Shown one piece after another: positions 16,389 through 23,957 of a stretch of 38,344 nt of DNA. The stretch is from Micromonospora trifolii (GTDB lineage Bacteria > Actinomycetota > Actinomycetes > Mycobacteriales > Micromonosporaceae), in NCBI RefSeq assembly GCF_022229005.1, contig NZ_JAKKFD010000031.1, forward strand, positions 1 through 38,344, read 5' to 3'. A program made the position numbers and the translations under genes. How positions within the stretch are numbered: position 1 is the stretch's first letter; the number at the start of each line of letters is the position of its first letter. Under the pieces are notes generated by a model. The model searched no databases. It had not been told where the DNA came from and saw only the letters and a program-made list of their open reading frames with translations.

Positions 16389-16828
16389 GTCATCTCCGTT
16401 GGGGGGGGTATTGGCCGCACTCTAACTGTTGATCATCAGAATTTCCGTCCCCCTCCTCGCGGTTCGGCGCCCCCGGTAACGGGCGTCGGATCGCTCTGGC
16501 CAGGCCGCAGGCCTCGGTCTGCCGGACCGCTGGCCATCGCTGTTGATCGAAGGACGTCGAAATGTTTCCGACACGACATCGGCTTGGCTCACCATCAGCA
16601 TCGGCGGTTTGGCCAGCCTGGCTGGGCCGTCGACGGCACCCCCGTGGCTTCGCCGTCCGCGGTCAACACTGCAAGCGCGGGAGTGCCCGCCACCCTCGGG
16701 GGCCGAAACTTTCGGAAAAACATTGACACTCTCGAATGAGTCGACTCAGGCTTGACGTGGCTGGCAATCGTGATCACTGATCTCGCTTCGTCCCTTCCTA
16801 TGATCACCAACTCGGAAGGAGACCTCTG
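16389..16828. promoter_or_regulatory. Divergent regulatory region of the surface protein and CE15 genes
   Basis: This 440-bp gap contains no gene. It holds CCGAAACTTTCGG (16703-16715, perfect 6+6 palindrome), a looser CGAAATGTTTCCG (16558-16570), a possible -35 TTGACA (16723-16728) and a perfect 12-bp palindrome TGAGTCGACTCA (about 16737-16748). The first motif resembles the inverted repeat CGAAACTTTCG reported upstream of Streptomyces xylanase genes. No strong -10 was found at ideal spacing. Confidence 0.6.
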
Positions 16829-18538
16829 GTGACCATCCCCTCGGGCCGTCCCAGAACCCGGTTCCTGGTCGTCGTGCTGGCGCTGGCAGCGCTCACGGTC
16901 GCCGGATCGGTATCGGTAGTAACCCGAACGACGAACGCTCAGGCCGCAGTAGGCCCGCTGGCTGCGGCAGTGGAGGACGAGGGCGCCGACTGCGCGGTGT
17001 CCGGTCTGCCTGACCTTGGCTCGCTGCCCACAAACGCCAAGCTTCCCGACCCCTTCAAGAAGCTGAACGGGGCGACCATCACCACCAGGTCCGACTGGCG
17101 CTGCCGCCGGGCGGAGATCAGGGAGCTTGCCGAGAAGTTCGTCTTCGGCGACAAGCCGGCCAAGCCCGCGACGGTCACGGGGACGGTGTCCAACAGCACC
17201 GTCACCGTCAACGTGGCACACAACGGCAGGAGTTCCAGCTTCTCGGCGCGGGTCGAGTTGCCCAGCGGCACCGGTCCCTTCCCCGCCGTCGTGGTCGTCG
17301 GCGGGTTCGGCGCCGACACGGCCACCATCAAGGCCGCCGGCGCTGCCGTGATCAGTTACGACCCGTTGGCGGTCGGCCGCGAGGGCACCCCCCGGAACAA
17401 CAAACAGGGCGCGTTCTACAGCATCTACGGCTCATCGAGCAGCACCGGACTCCTCGCCGCCTGGGGCTGGGGCGTCAGCCGGATCATCGACGTCATCGAG
17501 CAGTCCGACGGCAGGATCCTCAAGGCGGACGCGATGGGCGTCACCGGTTGCTCCCGTTACGGCAAGGGCGCCTTCGCGATCGGGGTGTTCGACCAGCGCA
17601 TCGCCCTGACCATGCCGATCGAATCGGGCAGCGCGGGCGTTCCCATCTTCCGGGGCATCCCAGGTGAGGGCGCGCAGAGCCTGAGCAGCGCGTACGGGGA
17701 GCAACCCTGGCTGGGTGACGCGTTCGGCTCCTTCACCGGTAGCCCCAACCGGCTCCCGGTGGACACCCACGAGATGGTCGCGATGGTGGCACCGCGCGGA
17801 CTGTTCATCATGGACAACCCGCACATCGCCAACCTCGGCCCCCGGTCGGCGAGCGTCGCGGCCCTGGGCGGCGCGGAGGTCTACAAGGCGCTCGGCGCCG
17901 GTGACAACATCACCTACTGGTCCGACGTGCAGGACGGCAGCCACTGCGCCAACCGCTCGGAGTGGCGTACCCCGTTGCAGAACAACATCCGCAAGTTCCT
18001 GCTGAGGACGGGCAACGAGCCGGGTGTGATCCGAATTTCCAGCAAGGCGCTCGGCCGGTTGGCCGACTGGCGGGACTGGCCGACACCGGTCCTGGCTGAC
18101 GGCCCGACCACCCCGCCGCCGACCACCCCGCCCCCGACCACGCCCCCTCCGACCACGCCCCCTCCGACCACGCCCCCTCCGACCACGCCGCCTCCGACCA
18201 CGCCGCCTCCGACCACGCCCCCTCCGACCACCCCGCCTCCGGCCGGTGGTGGCTGTGTGGCGACGGTGTCGGTCAACCAGTGGACGGGCGGTTTCGTCGC
18301 CACGGTGCGGGTGACCGCAGGCACCGCGCCGGTCAACGGTTGGACGGTCGCCATGACTCTGCCGTCGGGTGCCAGCATCACCAGCGTCTGGAGCGCCAAC
18401 CGGAGCGGCAGCACCGGGACCGTTCAGTTCACCAATGTCGCCTACAACGGCGCCATCGCGGCCGGGCAGTCGACCGAGTTCGGTTACCAGGGCAGCGGCA
18501 CCGGTGCGGGGATGACTCCCACCTGTTCCGCCGGGTGA
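16829..18538 (+). CDS. Secreted glucuronoyl esterase (CE15) with CBM2
   Basis: 569-aa enzyme predicted to cleave the ester between lignin alcohols and 4-O-methyl-glucuronic acid of xylan. The GTG start follows GGAAGGAGA. The signal peptide ends near NAQAA (residue 40). The CE15 alpha/beta hydrolase domain (about 55-420) has the nucleophile Ser242 in GCSRYGKGA, Glu265 in PIESG and His372 in DGSHCAN, all family hallmarks. A nine-fold PTTPP linker joins a C-terminal family 2 carbohydrate-binding module (about 472-569: CVATVSVNQWTGGFVATV, with Trp at the usual binding positions). It acts on the same substrate class as the CE3-like and GH62 enzymes. Confidence 0.95.
   Translation: MTIPSGRPRTRFLVVVLALAALTVAGSVSVVTRTTNAQAAVGPLAAAVEDEGADCAVSGLPDLGSLPTNAKLPDPFKKLNGATITTRSDWRCRRAEIRELAEKFVFGDKPAKPATVTGTVSNSTVTVNVAHNGRSSSFSARVELPSGTGPFPAVVVVGGFGADTATIKAAGAAVISYDPLAVGREGTPRNNKQGAFYSIYGSSSSTGLLAAWGWGVSRIIDVIEQSDGRILKADAMGVTGCSRYGKGAFAIGVFDQRIALTMPIESGSAGVPIFRGIPGEGAQSLSSAYGEQPWLGDAFGSFTGSPNRLPVDTHEMVAMVAPRGLFIMDNPHIANLGPRSASVAALGGAEVYKALGAGDNITYWSDVQDGSHCANRSEWRTPLQNNIRKFLLRTGNEPGVIRISSKALGRLADWRDWPTPVLADGPTTPPPTTPPPTTPPPTTPPPTTPPPTTPPPTTPPPTTPPPTTPPPAGGGCVATVSVNQWTGGFVATVRVTAGTAPVNGWTVAMTLPSGASITSVWSANRSGSTGTVQFTNVAYNGAIAAGQSTEFGYQGSGTGAGMTPTCSAG
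18104..18241 (+). repeat. In-frame 15-bp tandem repeat encoding a PTTPP linker
   Basis: Nine consecutive copies of a 15-bp unit (CCGACCACGCCCCCT and close variants) encode PTTPP inside the CE15 gene. Differences between copies are almost all silent. The tract is prone to slippage and should vary in length between strains. Confidence 0.95.
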
Positions 18539-18546
18539 CCCGCAGG

Positions 18547-18580
18547 CCCGGTGCGGAGGGGGCATCGCCTCCGCGCCGGG
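18547..18580. terminator. Bidirectional terminator
   Basis: A 13-bp stem (18547-18559 with 18568-18580) with one G.U pair and an 8-nt loop lies between the convergent stops at 18538 and 18609. Confidence 0.7.
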
Positions 18581-18608
18581 TCGCGCGGCTCCAGCCGGAG
18601 CCCGAGCG

Positions 18609-19271
18609 TCAGAGCCAGACCACGAGCCCGGTCAGGTCGTTGAGGACCGCGGCCACGCCCGCCCGGATGGCTGCCGCACAGCGATCGGCGGTGAACGAGT
18701 TCGGGTCGTACGTCGAGGACATGCCGAGTCCCTCGCCACGGAACGACGCGCCGTCCCAGTCGACAGCTGTGACGTTGTGGGTGGGCTCGGCGAGTTCCGC
18801 GCCTACCACGAGGAACTTCTCGTCCAGGTGGTTCGGGGTGACCAGCGCGAGCCCGTCGATGAGGTCGTTGCCCGCGCTGACGATCAGGTCCGGGCCCATC
18901 TCCATCGCCTTGGCGATGTTGGGAACGCTGTCGTGCGCATTGCCGACGACGATCGTCCTCAGGTCGACGTGCTCGTCGTCGGCCCACTCCTTCACCGCAG
19001 TCACAACGGCCTTGGTCGGGTTGTCGGTACCGCTGGTCAGCAGGACGACCCGGTAGTCCTTCGGCGGGTGGACGTCGGCCCACGAGCCGGGCTGCGGGGT
19101 GATCGTCGCCTCCGGAGCGGGCTTCGTGGAGGGGTCGACGAACCCCGGGCCGAGAGTGCCGATGGCGCTGGGCGCCGGACGTGGCTCGGACCAGTCGTCG
19201 CTGGAGTTGCAGGCGGTGACCAGCGCGGCGGTCGCGGCCAGCATGGCAACGGCCCGAAGCGGGGGGCGCAA
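18609..19271 (-). CDS. BMP-family-like lipoprotein
   Basis: 220-aa predicted lipoprotein. The start is TTG at 19271, preceded by GGAGGA at 8 nt; no in-frame ATG leaves a full signal peptide. The lipobox LVTAC puts the lipid on about Cys21. The rest resembles part of the BMP/PnrA substrate-binding fold: YRVVLLTSG, VDLRTIVVG, IAKAMEMGPDLIVSAGNDLIDGLALV, FLVVGAEL, and AAAIRAGVAAVLNDL. At about 220 residues it is shorter than the usual 320-350 for BMP transporters, and no permease or ATPase neighbours exist. A sensor or scavenging role is possible; the ligand is unknown. Confidence 0.65.
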   Translation of the reverse strand: MRPPLRAVAMLAATAALVTACNSSDDWSEPRPAPSAIGTLGPGFVDPSTKPAPEATITPQPGSWADVHPPKDYRVVLLTSGTDNPTKAVVTAVKEWADDEHVDLRTIVVGNAHDSVPNIAKAMEMGPDLIVSAGNDLIDGLALVTPNHLDEKFLVVGAELAEPTHNVTAVDWDGASFRGEGLGMSSTYDPNSFTADRCAAAIRAGVAAVLNDLTGLVVWL

Positions 19272-19373
19272 GGTGATCGTCCTCCGGGTGGTGGCGGAAA
19301 GTGCGCGTACTTCTTCGTATTCCTATCTCAATTCCGGTCACCGGTAATCGGTGGGCGGTCGTTCGGGGAAGTT

Positions 19374-19417
19374 GTTCTCCGGCGGTTCGTCGGTGCGCGG
19401 GTTGGTGTTCACCCACG
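19374..19417 (+). promoter_or_regulatory. PHO-box-like 11-bp direct repeats upstream of the HupE-like gene
   Basis: Units GTTCTCCGGCG (19374-19384) and GTTCGTCGGTG (19385-19395) are contiguous. A further GTTCACCCACG (19407-19417) stays in the same 11-bp phase after one degenerate unit. Streptomyces PhoP boxes are 11-bp direct repeats beginning GTTCACC. The last unit ends 35 bp before the ATG at 19453. Confidence 0.55.
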
Positions 19418-19452
19418 ACATGCAACGTGCACTGGCCAACCGAGGGAGTCGA

Positions 19453-20670
19453 ATGTTAGGCCGCATCCGCCGTACCGTTATCGTCGCCGCTGTCGGTTTC
19501 GCCGCAGCGGTGGTTCCGTTTCTGGGCGCCGAACCGGCGTCCGCGCACGGCTTCTCGTCGACTGTTTACGCCAAAATTGCAGCGGGAGATGAGGGTCACA
19601 TTCGGACCGGGGTGGAGCTCGAATACGACCTCCTCGTCGTGTCCGCCGCGGATGCCGGCCACGACGACCCGCTCTTCCAGGCGGGAACCGCCGCGTTCGA
19701 GGCGGGCGACACCGCCGCCCAGGCCGCCGCACTGAAGAGTCACGCGTCGGCGGTCCTCGGGTACGTCTCCGACCGGTTCTCGGTGAGTTCCCAGGGTGCG
19801 GCCTGCCGGCCGACCCAGGTGGGCGACGCGACGATCGGCGAGCGTGAGGGCGTGCCGTACGCGGACCTGCTGCTCGACTGGACCTGCCCGGAGCCGGTCG
19901 ACGAGCACGTGGTGCGCAGCGGCCTCTTCCCGGATGGCGAGGGCTACGTCAAGGGCACGAAGACGATCGTCACCTACGAGATCGACGGCCGTTCGGGCAG
20001 TGCGGCGCTCGACTCCGCCAACCCGTCCTTCTCGACCGCGCAGGCCTGGTACCAGCGGTTCGGCGAGTTCTTCCTCCTGGGCGCCGAGCATCTGCTGACC
20101 GGGATCGACCACATCCTGTTCCTGCTGGCGCTCATCGCCGGGTCGCGGCGGCTCCGGGAGATCGTGCTCGCGGCCACCAGTTTCACCCTGGCGCACTCGG
20201 TGACGTTCATGCTCGCCGCACTCGGCCTGGTCGAGGTGCCGGGGGTGATCGTGGAGCCGATCATCGCGTTGTCGATCGCCGTCGTCGCCGGTTGGCACCT
20301 GTGGGGGATCTGGCGGCGTGGTGAGCACGCGGCCGATCTGGAGACGGCCGGGCGCGGTCACTTCAGCCTGGATCGGGCCGGCTGGATCCGCCTCGGCGTG
20401 GTGTTCTGCTTCGGCCTCGTGCACGGCCTGGGCTTCGCGGGCGCCCTGGGTATCGACGAGGCGTGGTCGTGGACCCTGCTGTGGTCGCTGCTGGTGTTCA
20501 ACGTCGGCATCGAGGTCGTTCAGTTGACGATTATCGCTGTCGTCTTCCCGCTGCTGTTCGTGCTGCGCCGCCGTGCGCCGAAAGCTGGCCTCTGGGCGAC
20601 CGGGGCTGTTTCTGCGGGCGTGTCCATTATGGGGTTGATCTGGTTTGTGCAGCGCATTTCTGGATCATGA
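19453..20670 (+). CDS. HupE/UreJ-like integral membrane protein with exported N-terminal domain
   Basis: 405-aa membrane protein. The ATG follows GAGGGAG by 5 nt. A signal peptide ends EPASA, so the mature chain would begin with His (HGFSSTVYAKI). An exported domain of about 170 residues is followed by about 6-7 membrane helices. These carry the HupE/UreJ_2 signatures EHLLTGIDHILFLLAL, SFTLAHSVTFMLAALG and GLVHGLGFAGALG. The buried His and Asp residues suggest metal handling. Relatives are annotated as nickel or cobalt permeases or accessory proteins, but no urease or hydrogenase genes are here. Position next to a metallophosphatase, and PHO-box-like repeats, suggest it belongs with that gene. 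Confidence 0.8.
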   Translation: MLGRIRRTVIVAAVGFAAAVVPFLGAEPASAHGFSSTVYAKIAAGDEGHIRTGVELEYDLLVVSAADAGHDDPLFQAGTAAFEAGDTAAQAAALKSHASAVLGYVSDRFSVSSQGAACRPTQVGDATIGEREGVPYADLLLDWTCPEPVDEHVVRSGLFPDGEGYVKGTKTIVTYEIDGRSGSAALDSANPSFSTAQAWYQRFGEFFLLGAEHLLTGIDHILFLLALIAGSRRLREIVLAATSFTLAHSVTFMLAALGLVEVPGVIVEPIIALSIAVVAGWHLWGIWRRGEHAADLETAGRGHFSLDRAGWIRLGVVFCFGLVHGLGFAGALGIDEAWSWTLLWSLLVFNVGIEVVQLTIIAVVFPLLFVLRRRAPKAGLWATGAVSAGVSIMGLIWFVQRISGS

Positions 20671-20714
20671 GTAGGGCTAAGTAGTTCGTGAAGTGCAGTC
20701 TTTCGCAAGATCAC

Positions 20715-20736
20715 GTTCATGGTCGGTTCATCGGGC
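20715..20736 (+). promoter_or_regulatory. PHO box upstream of the metallophosphatase
   Basis: Two contiguous 11-bp direct repeats, GTTCATGGTCG (20715-20725) and GTTCATCGGGC (20726-20736), match the architecture of actinomycete PhoP sites (GTTCAYC start, 11-bp period). The pair lies about 70 bp before the ATG, upstream of a gene whose product is a phosphatase. Confidence 0.65.
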
Positions 20737-20808
20737 GGCGAAAGCGTGGAATTGCTTCCCCAGCGTCGGGTGAAGGCACAATCCATTTCTCTATTTGAAA
20801 AGGGAACA

Positions 20809-22788
20809 ATGTCGATGACATTGAGCACCTCGACACGGGCCACCGCGCTCGTGCGGCGGCGCCTGGTCGCCGGGGTCGCAGCCGGGTTCCTCGGTTTGGG
20901 CGCGGCCCTCGGTAGTGGCCTGATGGCCACCGCGAGCGCTGCCGAGTCCACCACGATCACCGGTGTGGTCCTCGGCGTCGGCGCCAACGAGACCCAGCGC
21001 ATCGTGAGCTGGTACTCCTCCGCCGACACCGCGCAGAAGATCCAGCTCGCCCCGACCGCCGAGATCGTCAACGGCGAGTTCCCGGCCGGCGCGGTCAGCT
21101 TCGACGCCGTCGGTGCGGCGAACACCTCCACCACCGGCTTCAACCGGCACGCCACGATCAGCAACCTGCGTGAGAAGACGGCGTACTCGTACCGGGTCGG
21201 CGCCGAGGGCAGCTGGTCCCCGGCGTACGCCTTCAAGACGCAGGACTTCGAGGGCGACTACGACTTCCTGTTCTTCGGCGACCCGCAGATCGGCTCCTCC
21301 GGTGACCGGCTGAAGGACCAGGCCGGCTGGGAGGACACCCTGAAGGTCGCCACCGCGGCGAACCCGAACGCCGAGCTGCTGGTCTCAGCCGGCGACCACG
21401 TCGAGAGCGCCAACGACGAGGGTCAGTGGACCTCGTTCCTGGCCCCCGACCAGCTGCGTCAGATCCCCCTCGTCGCCACCATCGGTAACCACGACGTCGG
21501 CGGCAAGTCCTACGAGCAGCACCACTTCACCCCGAACACCGACCGCTCGTCTGCGTACTACAACGGGGACCAGGCGACCCGGTCCGGCGGCGACTACTGG
21601 TTCATCCACAAGGATGTGCTGTTCATCGACCTGAACAGCAACAGCTACGTCAACCCGGCGGACGGCTCCGCCGGCGGCGACGCGGCGCACGTCGCGTACG
21701 TCACCGACGTCATCAACAAGCACGGCTCCGAGGCCAAGTGGAAGGTGCTGGTCTACCACCACTCCATCTACTCGCCGGCCACTCACGCGACCGACACCGA
21801 CAACAAGCAGCGGCGGGAAGACTTCACCACCGCGTTCTCCAACCTCGGCGTCGACATGGTGCTCCAGGGCCACGACCACAGCTACTCGCGCAGCTACTCC
21901 ATCAAGAACGGCCAGAAGGAGAACCCGGCGGAGAAGCCGGGTGCTGCCGACGTGTTCCCCGGCCCGGGTGGCGTCATCTACGTGACGGCCAACTCGGCCT
22001 CCGGCTCGAAGTACTACGACATCAAGAAGCCGGACGCCACCGGCACCGGCATCCGTGGCAACGGCCCGGATCCGCTGGACGCGAACAAGTACTGGTACAA
22101 CTCCGTGCAGAACCAGGAGCACGTGCGCAGCTACGTCAAGGTGCAGGTTCGTGGCGACAAGCTGGTTCTCGCGAACGTTCGCAGCGGCACCTGCGCGGTG
22201 CCGAACGCGGCCGTCGAGAAGGGCCTGTCCTGCGTCAACACCCCGGACGGTCAGCCGGTCGGCTCGATCGTCGACAACGTGACGGTGCACCCGTTCCACG
22301 GTGACGGCCAGGCGATCCAGGTCAACGTGCCGAACCCGGCTCCGGGCGAGTTCGGCTGGACGATCGACGGCTACAACGGTCTGGTCGACCTGGGTACCGC
22401 GCAGGAGCGCAACGGCACCTCCTTCCAGGCCAACGGCAAGATCAACCCGATCCTCGTGTCGGACAGCCGCCGGACGCTCGCCCCGTGGTCGATCTCGGCC
22501 AACGTCGGTGACTTCTCCGACTCCGACAAGAAGTTCTCCGGCTCCTACCTCGGTTGGAACCCGTACGTGCTCGACGCCGGCGCGGGCGCCGAGGCCGGTG
22601 CCCCGGTCCTGTCGTCCCTCGACGACCAGGGCAAGGGCCTCTCGGTCTCCAGCGCGCTCGCCGCGGCCGCGCAGGGTCACCCGCGTGGCGGCGCCAAGCT
22701 CGGCGCTGACCTGGACCTGAAGATCCCGGACAGCATCGCGAAGGGCAGCTACCGCACCACCCTCACGATCACCGCACTGAGCAGCTGA
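20809..22788 (+). CDS. Secreted purple-acid-phosphatase-like enzyme with C-terminal WxL-like domain
   Basis: 659-aa exported phosphoesterase. The start is ATG 20809 (or ATG 20815, which sits better behind AAGGG). The signal peptide ends TASAA (residue about 45). Residues 46-145 form a fibronectin-like N-terminal domain of the purple acid phosphatase type. The calcineurin-like domain carries GDPQ (Asp158), SAGDH (Asp196), GNHD (Asn227, His228), YHH (His317) and GHDHSYSR (His355, His357), a full dinuclear metal site. Residues about 515-659 (GWTIDGYNG, APWSISANVGDF, then a DLDLKIPDSIAKGSYRTTLTIT end) look like a WxL domain, which binds cell wall non-covalently in Firmicutes. The next gene encodes a DUF916 partner, which supports this reading. 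Confidence 0.85.
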   Translation: MSMTLSTSTRATALVRRRLVAGVAAGFLGLGAALGSGLMATASAAESTTITGVVLGVGANETQRIVSWYSSADTAQKIQLAPTAEIVNGEFPAGAVSFDAVGAANTSTTGFNRHATISNLREKTAYSYRVGAEGSWSPAYAFKTQDFEGDYDFLFFGDPQIGSSGDRLKDQAGWEDTLKVATAANPNAELLVSAGDHVESANDEGQWTSFLAPDQLRQIPLVATIGNHDVGGKSYEQHHFTPNTDRSSAYYNGDQATRSGGDYWFIHKDVLFIDLNSNSYVNPADGSAGGDAAHVAYVTDVINKHGSEAKWKVLVYHHSIYSPATHATDTDNKQRREDFTTAFSNLGVDMVLQGHDHSYSRSYSIKNGQKENPAEKPGAADVFPGPGGVIYVTANSASGSKYYDIKKPDATGTGIRGNGPDPLDANKYWYNSVQNQEHVRSYVKVQVRGDKLVLANVRSGTCAVPNAAVEKGLSCVNTPDGQPVGSIVDNVTVHPFHGDGQAIQVNVPNPAPGEFGWTIDGYNGLVDLGTAQERNGTSFQANGKINPILVSDSRRTLAPWSISANVGDFSDSDKKFSGSYLGWNPYVLDAGAGAEAGAPVLSSLDDQGKGLSVSSALAAAAQGHPRGGAKLGADLDLKIPDSIAKGSYRTTLTITALSS

Positions 22789-22804
22789 CCGGGCTGTTCC
22801 ACTC

Positions 22805-22837
22805 GGCGGGGTAGGCACCTTCGGGGCCTACCCCGCC
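22805..22837 (+). terminator. Terminator hairpin between phosphatase and DUF916 genes
   Basis: A perfect 12-bp stem (GGCGGGGTAGGC, 22805-22816, with 22826-22837) and 9-nt loop lie 16 bp past the stop. It would limit read-through into the DUF916 gene. A single PHO-like unit GTTCACCCACT follows at 22842-22852. Confidence 0.75.
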
Positions 22838-22877
22838 ACCGGTTCACCCACTACCAAGATCACCACAAGGACTTGAG

Positions 22878-23945
22878 ATGCAACCGTCCGTAACTCGCTG
22901 GAAGACAGCCCTCCGTACCATCGCGCTCTCCCTGCTCGCCGTCGTCGCGGCCGCCGGTGTCGGTGCCGGTCCCGCCCTGGCTGCGGACGGCAACGTCGCC
23001 TGGACGGTCCGGACGGCCTCCAACGGCTACGGCGAGGCCCGGTCCAGCTACAGCTACAACGTCAACCCGGGCGGTGCCGTCGAGGACGCCATGGTCGTTG
23101 CCAACCGCGGCCCGGCGCCGCTGACCCTCTCCGTGTACGCGGCCGACGGCTTCACCACCGACGCCGGCCAGCTCGACCTGCTCACCAGGGACAAGAAGTC
23201 CATCGCGATCGGCGCCTGGGTGAAGCCGAACGCCGGCAGCGTGGTGATCCAGCCCGGAAAGACCGCCCAGGTCCCCTTCACTGTCGGTGTTCCGGAGAAC
23301 GCCACGCCCGGGGACTACGTCGGTGGCATCCTCACCACGCTGACCCAGGCCGACCAGGCTGAGGGGATCAACGTCGACCGGCGCCTCGGCATCCGGATCA
23401 AGTTGCGGGTGGGCGGTGAGCTGAAGCCGAACCTCGCGATCGAGAACCTCCACGTCACGTACGCCGGACCGACCAACCCGTTCAGCAAGGGTGACGCCAC
23501 CATCACCTACAAGGTCCACAACGTCGGCAACGCGGCCCTGTCCGGTAAGCAGGCGGTGAGCGTCTCGGGCCCGTTCGGCCTGCTGCGGGCGCGGGCTGAG
23601 GACGTGGCCGCGCCGCCGGAACTGCTCCCGGGTGAGAGCTGGGACGTGTCGGTCCCCGTACACGGGGTGGCTCCCGCCATCTCGCTGGCCGCGACCGCGA
23701 CAGTGACACCCCTGCTCACCGACGCCTCGGGCTCCACCACAGCGCTCAAGCCGGTCCAGGTCACCGCGCACGGCTGGGCCCTGCCCTGGATGCTGGTGCT
23801 GGTGCTCGTCGTGCTGATCGCCGTGCTCGTCGGGGCGTACCTGTTCCGACGCCGCAACCGGGCACAGCGCAAGGCGCGCGAGGACGCCCGCGTCCGCAAC
23901 GCCGTCGAGCAGGCGCTTCGTGGCCCGGAGCCGCTGACCTCCTGA
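22878..23945 (+). CDS. DUF916-type WxL-interacting membrane protein
   Basis: 355-aa exported protein with one C-terminal membrane anchor. The ATG follows AAGGA by 7 nt. The signal peptide ends GPALA (residue about 35). Residues 37-150 match DUF916 (WxL-interacting protein, peptidoglycan-binding part): NVNPGGAVEDAMVVANRGPAPLTLSVYA, then TTDAGQL, KPNAGSVVIQPGKTAQVPFTV and PGDYVGGILTTL. A second Ig-like domain (about 170-290) precedes the helix PWMLVLVLVVLIAVLVGAYLF and a basic tail. In Firmicutes such proteins bind WxL-domain partners encoded beside them. Here the adjacent phosphatase supplies the WxL-like domain. Confidence 0.85.
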   Translation: MQPSVTRWKTALRTIALSLLAVVAAAGVGAGPALAADGNVAWTVRTASNGYGEARSSYSYNVNPGGAVEDAMVVANRGPAPLTLSVYAADGFTTDAGQLDLLTRDKKSIAIGAWVKPNAGSVVIQPGKTAQVPFTVGVPENATPGDYVGGILTTLTQADQAEGINVDRRLGIRIKLRVGGELKPNLAIENLHVTYAGPTNPFSKGDATITYKVHNVGNAALSGKQAVSVSGPFGLLRARAEDVAAPPELLPGESWDVSVPVHGVAPAISLAATATVTPLLTDASGSTTALKPVQVTAHGWALPWMLVLVLVVLIAVLVGAYLFRRRNRAQRKAREDARVRNAVEQALRGPEPLTS

Positions 23946-23957
23946 TCGCGGCTCCGG
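23925..23957. terminator. Bidirectional hairpin overlapping the end of the DUF916 gene
   Basis: A perfect 10-bp stem (CCGGAGCCGC, 23925-23934, with 23948-23957) has a 13-nt loop and includes the stop codon at 23943-23945. The convergent DUF1275 gene ends at the next base. Confidence 0.55.

Noticed and set aside
18104..18241. CRISPR-like array
   Set aside because: The repeats are contiguous 15-bp units without spacers, in frame inside CE15, encoding a Pro/Thr linker.
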